A stretch of 64,000 nt of DNA, from NCBI RefSeq assembly GCF_900115265.1, contig NZ_FOVU01000005.1, forward strand, positions 62,001-126,000, read 5' to 3'. Shown here in pieces: positions 60,689 to 64,000 of this stretch (positions are counted from its first letter, which is position 1; the number at the start of each line of letters is the position of its first letter). The DNA is from Bradyrhizobium sp. Ghvi. Its GTDB lineage: Bacteria > Pseudomonadota > Alphaproteobacteria > Rhizobiales > Xanthobacteraceae. The position numbers and the translations under genes are program-made. A model generated the notes under the pieces. It had not been told where the DNA came from. It saw only the letters and a program-made list of their open reading frames with translations, and ran no database searches.

Positions 60689-62734
60689 ATGCGGATGGCT
60701 GGGCGTATCAAAGGAAAACCGACGCGCAATCTCATTCCGCGCCTGCGATTTCGTGCGAAGATTGTAGCCGGATTCGGGGCGGTTCTCGTCATCCTGGCCA
60801 TCAGCATGGCGTTCGCCTATTTCGGGTTCGAGCGTGTCTCCGATCGGGTCGGGTCCTTCCGGGCCAGTGTTTCGGAGGCCGATCTCGCACGCAATATCGA
60901 TCATGAACTCCTGGCCTACCGCTCGGGTGCTCGATACTTCGTGGTCACTGGCAAGGAAGACGATGCGAAGGCAGCGTTGCATGCCGAGGCCAGCTTGAAG
61001 AATGCAATCGATCAATCGGTCAAGAACACCAAGGCGCCGGAGCGCCTGGACCGTCTCAACAAGCTGGCAAAAGAGTTCACCGGCTTTTCGGCGACATTTT
61101 CCAAAATCCTCGAACTGAAGCGTAGCAGTGCGCTGATCGTGCATGATCAACTCACGCCCAGCGCGAGCCTGCTGAAATACAAGTTGGACGATATCCGTCT
61201 TGGTGCGTCCGACACCGAGACCCAGGCTATTGAGTTCGGTACTAAGCAGGTCAACACGCAGTTTCAGGCCGCGAACGCTGCCGCCAGCAATTTCTATCTC
61301 AGTTCGGATCGGTCGGTCGCAGCAAGTGCGCTCGGTGGGCTGAAATTGGCTGAGAATTCGTTCAAGGCGATCTATTCGGCGGACGAGAAGGTCGTAGCCG
61401 GCCTCAGGGAAGCCAAGGCGTTCCTGAAAGCCTATCGCGAGGCGCTGGAGAAGCTCATAGCGAATGCCAAGTCCGTCGATGAGCTTGTGGCGGAGATGGG
61501 CAACTCGGCTGGGACGATCATGCAAGGTTCGGTCGCGATGAAATCCGATCTCCTTGCCGAGCAGCGGCGACTGGAAGCGGAGTCGGAACAGGCCATCGGT
61601 CGGACCGAGCAACTGATCGTGATTCTCGCCGCCGGCGGAATACTTCTTGGCGCTGTCCTTGCTCTCCTGCTCGGCGCGGGCATCTCTCGCCCAATGATCG
61701 CGATGTGCAATGCGATGCGGAAGCTGGCGTCGGGAGATTTTGACGTGGTGTTGCCGGGGCTTGGCCGAGAGGATGAGCTCGGTGAAATGGCCGCGGCGGT
61801 GGAAGAGTTCAAGCTGCAGGCGATTGCCAAGGCTGAACGGGACGCCGCAACGGCGGAGACGCAGAATCGGGAGCAGGCGGCCTCTCGACGCGCCGAGCTG
61901 ATTCGATTCGCCGACCAATTCGAGAGCGCGGTCGGCTCCATCGTATCAACCGTCTCGGCCTCCGCAGCGCAGCTCGAGACCGCTGCGACCACGCTGACGC
62001 GGACCGCAGAGACCACACAGGGCTTGTCGAGCCAGGTCGCCAACGTTTCCGAGCAGGCTTCCTCCAATATGCAGTCGGTCGCTACGGCGACGGAAGAGCT
62101 CTCTGCGTCGGTCGAGGAGATCGGTCGGCAGGTCCAGGGTTCCAACCGTATCACGGAAGCTGCCGTGGTGCAGGCCAAGGAAACCGATGATCGTATAGCC
62201 AAGCTGTCTCGCGCGGCGCAACAGATCGGTGATGTCGTGAAGTTGATTACAGCGATCGCCGAACAGACCAATCTCCTGGCCCTCAACGCCACCATCGAGG
62301 CGGCGCGCGCGGGTGAGGCAGGGCGGGGCTTCGCCGTTGTCGCGAGCGAGGTCAAGTCGCTCGCGAGCCAGACAGCAAGCGCGACTGACGAAATCTCGGC
62401 CCACATTGCCGCGATGCAGGGCGCCACGAGCGAGTCAGTGGGGGCGATCAAGGAGATTGGGACGACGATCGATCAGATATCGGCGATTGCAGCCTCGATC
62501 GCGGGCGCGGTCGAACAGCAGGGTGCCGCTACCCAGGAGATCGCGCGTAGCGTCCAAACCGTCGCGCAGGGCACGCAGGCCGTGGCTGTCGATATTGGAC
62601 AGGTCAATCGCGCTGCGACCGAGACCGGAACTGCTTCGGACGAGGTGCTGAGTTCGGCCAAGATGCTATCGACCGAGAGTGTGCGTCTGCGGACCGAGCT
62701 CGATCGCTTCATGGCCAACATACGGGCGGCTTAG
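60689..62734 (+). CDS. Methyl-accepting chemotaxis protein
   Basis: 681 aa inner-membrane chemoreceptor. The ATG at 60689 ([11 protein letters not shown]) follows GGGGGCGA; the frame upstream has no membrane or domain signal. Membrane helices at about residues 25-47 and 309-332 enclose a periplasmic domain of about 260 residues that is rich in helix. That size suits a helical bimodular (HBM) or large 4HB sensor, a class that includes organic-acid receptors. A HAMP domain follows (about 333-385). The signalling hairpin tip is [20 protein letters not shown] near residue 523. There is no CheR/CheB docking pentapeptide at the end. Confidence 0.93.
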   Translation: MRMAGRIKGKPTRNLIPRLRFRAKIVAGFGAVLVILAISMAFAYFGFERVSDRVGSFRASVSEADLARNIDHELLAYRSGARYFVVTGKEDDAKAALHAEASLKNAIDQSVKNTKAPERLDRLNKLAKEFTGFSATFSKILELKRSSALIVHDQLTPSASLLKYKLDDIRLGASDTETQAIEFGTKQVNTQFQAANAAASNFYLSSDRSVAASALGGLKLAENSFKAIYSADEKVVAGLREAKAFLKAYREALEKLIANAKSVDELVAEMGNSAGTIMQGSVAMKSDLLAEQRRLEAESEQAIGRTEQLIVILAAGGILLGAVLALLLGAGISRPMIAMCNAMRKLASGDFDVVLPGLGREDELGEMAAAVEEFKLQAIAKAERDAATAETQNREQAASRRAELIRFADQFESAVGSIVSTVSASAAQLETAATTLTRTAETTQGLSSQVANVSEQASSNMQSVATATEELSASVEEIGRQVQGSNRITEAAVVQAKETDDRIAKLSRAAQQIGDVVKLITAIAEQTNLLALNATIEAARAGEAGRGFAVVASEVKSLASQTASATDEISAHIAAMQGATSESVGAIKEIGTTIDQISAIAASIAGAVEQQGAATQEIARSVQTVAQGTQAVAVDIGQVNRAATETGTASDEVLSSAKMLSTESVRLRTELDRFMANIRAA

Positions 62735-63316
62735 CCCGAAAATGTTCAAAGCAATTGGCTCACCGTTAGGCCGCGCCTCATGTGAAAGGTGCTCGGTCGG
62801 CGGTTGTAGTGTGGTTGCGCCTCCCCGCAACCAAGTCAGCCAAAAGCCCCAGCAATCTCAAAGGTTTGCTGGGGCTTTGTTTTGCGAGGAAATCGAGCGT
62901 AATACTATCAATGAGTTAGGTCGCAGGTTCAAATCACCCGCAACCAAGCGATGACGAACTGCCCCCACAGAGCGGAGCTTCCCACCTCAACAGTTCTTCG
63001 CGTCTGGCGCGTCCTCAATCAATCTCGGCTCGCGCCATCGTGTCGATGATGATCGTCGTTACATCAAAGGTGCGATGCGTTTGGCCGACCAGCAATTCTT
63101 GTCCAGTCGCACTGCGCAGCCGACATCAGCACGAAGGCGCGCCGGCCATAGCGTTTGCTGTCTAGAGGCCGTTCGAACGTGGCACCGTGCCTCGGAGAGC
63201 AAGCGCCTAAAGGCCGCTCAGCTATTCATCGTAGAATAGGTATGCCGGCCAGAATATCGGAGAGCTTACCAACACAGGCCAGTCGGTTCTGCTCGGTCGG
63301 CGACGCGACAGCCTTT
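62735..63316 (+). other. Intergenic region with tRNA-end-like repeats and a terminator
   Basis: About 580 bases with no supported gene. CCCGCAACCAAG occurs twice, about 113 bases apart (62824-62835 and near 62936). The second copy follows GGTCGCAGGTTCAAATC, which resembles the T-arm and CCA end of a tRNA, though its T-stem would not pair well. A strong terminator lies between them. This looks like tRNA 3'-end debris, such as remains at an integration site. Confidence 0.45.
62843..62883 (+). terminator. Strong Rho-independent terminator
   Basis: AAAGCCCCAGCAA pairs perfectly (13 bp) with TTGCTGGGGCTTT around a 10-base loop and is followed by GTTTTG. It stands about 110 bases after the chemoreceptor gene and just after the first tRNA-end-like copy, as expected behind a tRNA. 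Confidence 0.9.
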
Positions 63317-63913
63317 TCAATTCTGCCCGCCGATGGTCTGAGCAAAGGTTTTTCCATAGGGGTAGAAGGTTTCCTTACGCCCCTGCTGCCACGCGGCTCT
63401 AAACTCGGGGGTTGTAATGTCCCAGTCCGGTCGGCATTTTTTGCTCACGGCGCGCAGATCCTGGCGGAGTTCTTCCTCGGTGGGGCGTCCGAAGAACCAG
63501 TAGCCGTTGTAGATCTTGTAAATGATGAGGCCCGGCTCCAGCACGATGACATGCGGAATCATCGGATTGTGGGCTGGGTCGGTATATTCCGCGATATCGA
63601 GGTCCTTCTGAACGATGCGTCGTGGATCGGAGAGAAAAGGCCAGTGCGCCCCCACACCGCTCCGATATTCATTCGTCTGGCTGATGTTGTCAGTTGTGAT
63701 CGTGACCAGTCGGCAATAGCCCACCTCCATCTCGCGATGGAGCTGCAGCAACCCCTCGGCCTGACGACGATCCTTTGGACAGTAGCCGCCTCGGCCGAGC
63801 ACGACCACCATCGGATCCTCTCCCTGCAGCTCGGAGAGTTTGCGATGCTTCCCGGTGTGGTCGCTCAGCTCATAGTCCGGGAACGCGGCTCCTTGCGTCA
63901 TGTCGGATCGCAT
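63317..63913 (-). CDS. AhpC/TSA-family peroxiredoxin-like protein
   Basis: 198 aa thioredoxin-fold protein. The ATG (MRSDMTQGAAF) has GGAGA at suitable spacing; ATG 63928 is an alternative. GAAFPDYELSDHTGKHRKLSELQG near the start and VVLGRGGYCPKDRRQ with a probable peroxidatic Cys near residue 45, in a Gly-Gly-Tyr-Cys-Pro setting and not the classic PxxxTxxC. PMIPHVIVLEPGLIIYKIYNGYWFFGRP follows. This subgroup is often annotated 'redoxin domain-containing'. It lies 42 bases downstream of a gene end on the same strand. Confidence 0.88.
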   Translation of the reverse strand: MRSDMTQGAAFPDYELSDHTGKHRKLSELQGEDPMVVVLGRGGYCPKDRRQAEGLLQLHREMEVGYCRLVTITTDNISQTNEYRSGVGAHWPFLSDPRRIVQKDLDIAEYTDPAHNPMIPHVIVLEPGLIIYKIYNGYWFFGRPTEEELRQDLRAVSKKCRPDWDITTPEFRAAWQQGRKETFYPYGKTFAQTIGGQN

Positions 63914-63930
63914 TTGAGAGTTCTCCATAT

Positions 63931-63944
63931 TTGATTGCAATCAA
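63931..63944. promoter_or_regulatory. 14-base perfect palindrome upstream of the peroxiredoxin gene
   Basis: TTGATTGCAATCAA is fully self-complementary and lies 18 bases before the chosen start codon, between it and the preceding gene on the same strand. A dimeric regulator could bind here; none is identified. Confidence 0.45.
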
Positions 63945-63955
63945 GCGGGCCCCGG

Positions 63956-64000
63956 TTACAAGTCGATCACGACGTCGCCTTCGGGCCGCGAGCAGCAGAT
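63956..64000 (-). CDS. C-terminal end of a probable 2Fe-2S ferredoxin or oxygenase reductase (partial)
   Basis: The last 14 codons and TAA stop of a gene that enters from beyond the right edge on the minus strand. They read ICCSRPEGDVVIDL, which resembles the C-terminus of plant-type ferredoxin domains in Rieske-oxygenase reductases (CxSRP-x-SD-x-x-x-DL type). The body of the gene is outside the window, so the family is tentative. Confidence 0.55.
   Translation of the reverse strand: MCCSRPEGDVVIDL

Noticed and set aside
62900-62945. Complete tRNA gene near the second CCCGCAACCA
   Set aside because: Only a T-arm-like and CCA-end-like segment is seen; the T-stem does not pair and no acceptor or anticodon arm precedes it.
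1-64000. CRISPR arrays, insertion sequences, phage genes or replication origins
   Set aside because: No regularly spaced repeats, transposase, integrase, phage or replication-initiator coding sequences were found.

Overview
The window reads as part of an alphaproteobacterial chromosome, most likely a Rhizobiales member of the Bradyrhizobium/Rhodopseudomonas kind. This is an inference from the GC-rich coding, the many GTG starts, the fused TRAP permeases, the density of SDR, LysR and GntR genes, and the HAMP-type chemoreceptor. It holds no rRNA, intact tRNA, insertion sequence or CRISPR array. Almost all of it is an accessory catabolic region for plant-type sugars and sugar acids: two TRAP importers, two ABC sugar importers, two MFS carriers, many dehydrogenases and lyases, and routes into central metabolism.

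Region by region. (1) 1-7915: a RuBisCO-like protein (cut at its 5' end by the window edge), a DUF1537-family acid-sugar kinase, a TRAP carboxylate importer, an SDR and pyruvate kinase. (2) 8220-12253: glycolate oxidase GlcDEF. (3) 12784-14627: a split two-subunit transketolase. (4) 15347-16885: an M20-type His-dipeptidase. (5) 17012-22407: an ABC sugar importer with an SMP-30 lactonase and an SDR. (6) 22509-29787: a block entirely on the minus strand (three SDRs, a HAD dehalogenase, a RibD-C reductase, an MFS carrier with two compensating frameshifts, a BKACE-family enzyme and a uronate-dehydrogenase-like protein). (7) 30294-36081: a second ABC importer, a second uronate-dehydrogenase-like protein and a metallo-beta-lactamase-fold enzyme. 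(8) 36266-45573: glycerate kinase, LysR, L-threonate dehydrogenase, an alpha/beta hydrolase, a second TRAP importer and a full-length transketolase. (9) 45900-58381: HAD, aldehyde dehydrogenase, GMC oxidoreductase, MFS, GntR/FCD regulator, an IPMDH-like dehydrogenase, an ABM protein, a GapN-like ALDH, the class II aldolase OtnC, an SDR and a D-2-hydroxyacid dehydrogenase. (10) 58554-64000: CBS protein, LysR, chemoreceptor, tRNA-end-like repeats with a strong terminator, a peroxiredoxin-like protein, and the last codons of a probable ferredoxin or reductase.

How the parts may fit together (inference). The RuBisCO-like protein plus DUF1537 kinase resembles the 3-oxo-isoapionate branch of D-apiose/D-apionate degradation. 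One variant of that branch is known to yield 3-phosphoglycerate and glycolate, which GlcDEF and pyruvate kinase in the same stretch could consume. The split transketolase recalls apulose-4-phosphate transketolase. LtnD and OtnC are steps of L-threonate/tetronate degradation, and glycerate kinase and the D-2-hydroxyacid dehydrogenase would recover C3 acids. The most novel regulatory signal is a near-identical palindromic box (core TTAATGTATGCATTAA) in four promoter regions, at about 30.2, 45.8, 49.9 and 52.4 kb. The last lies next to a GntR/FCD regulator gene, which suggests one regulon spanning about 28 kb.
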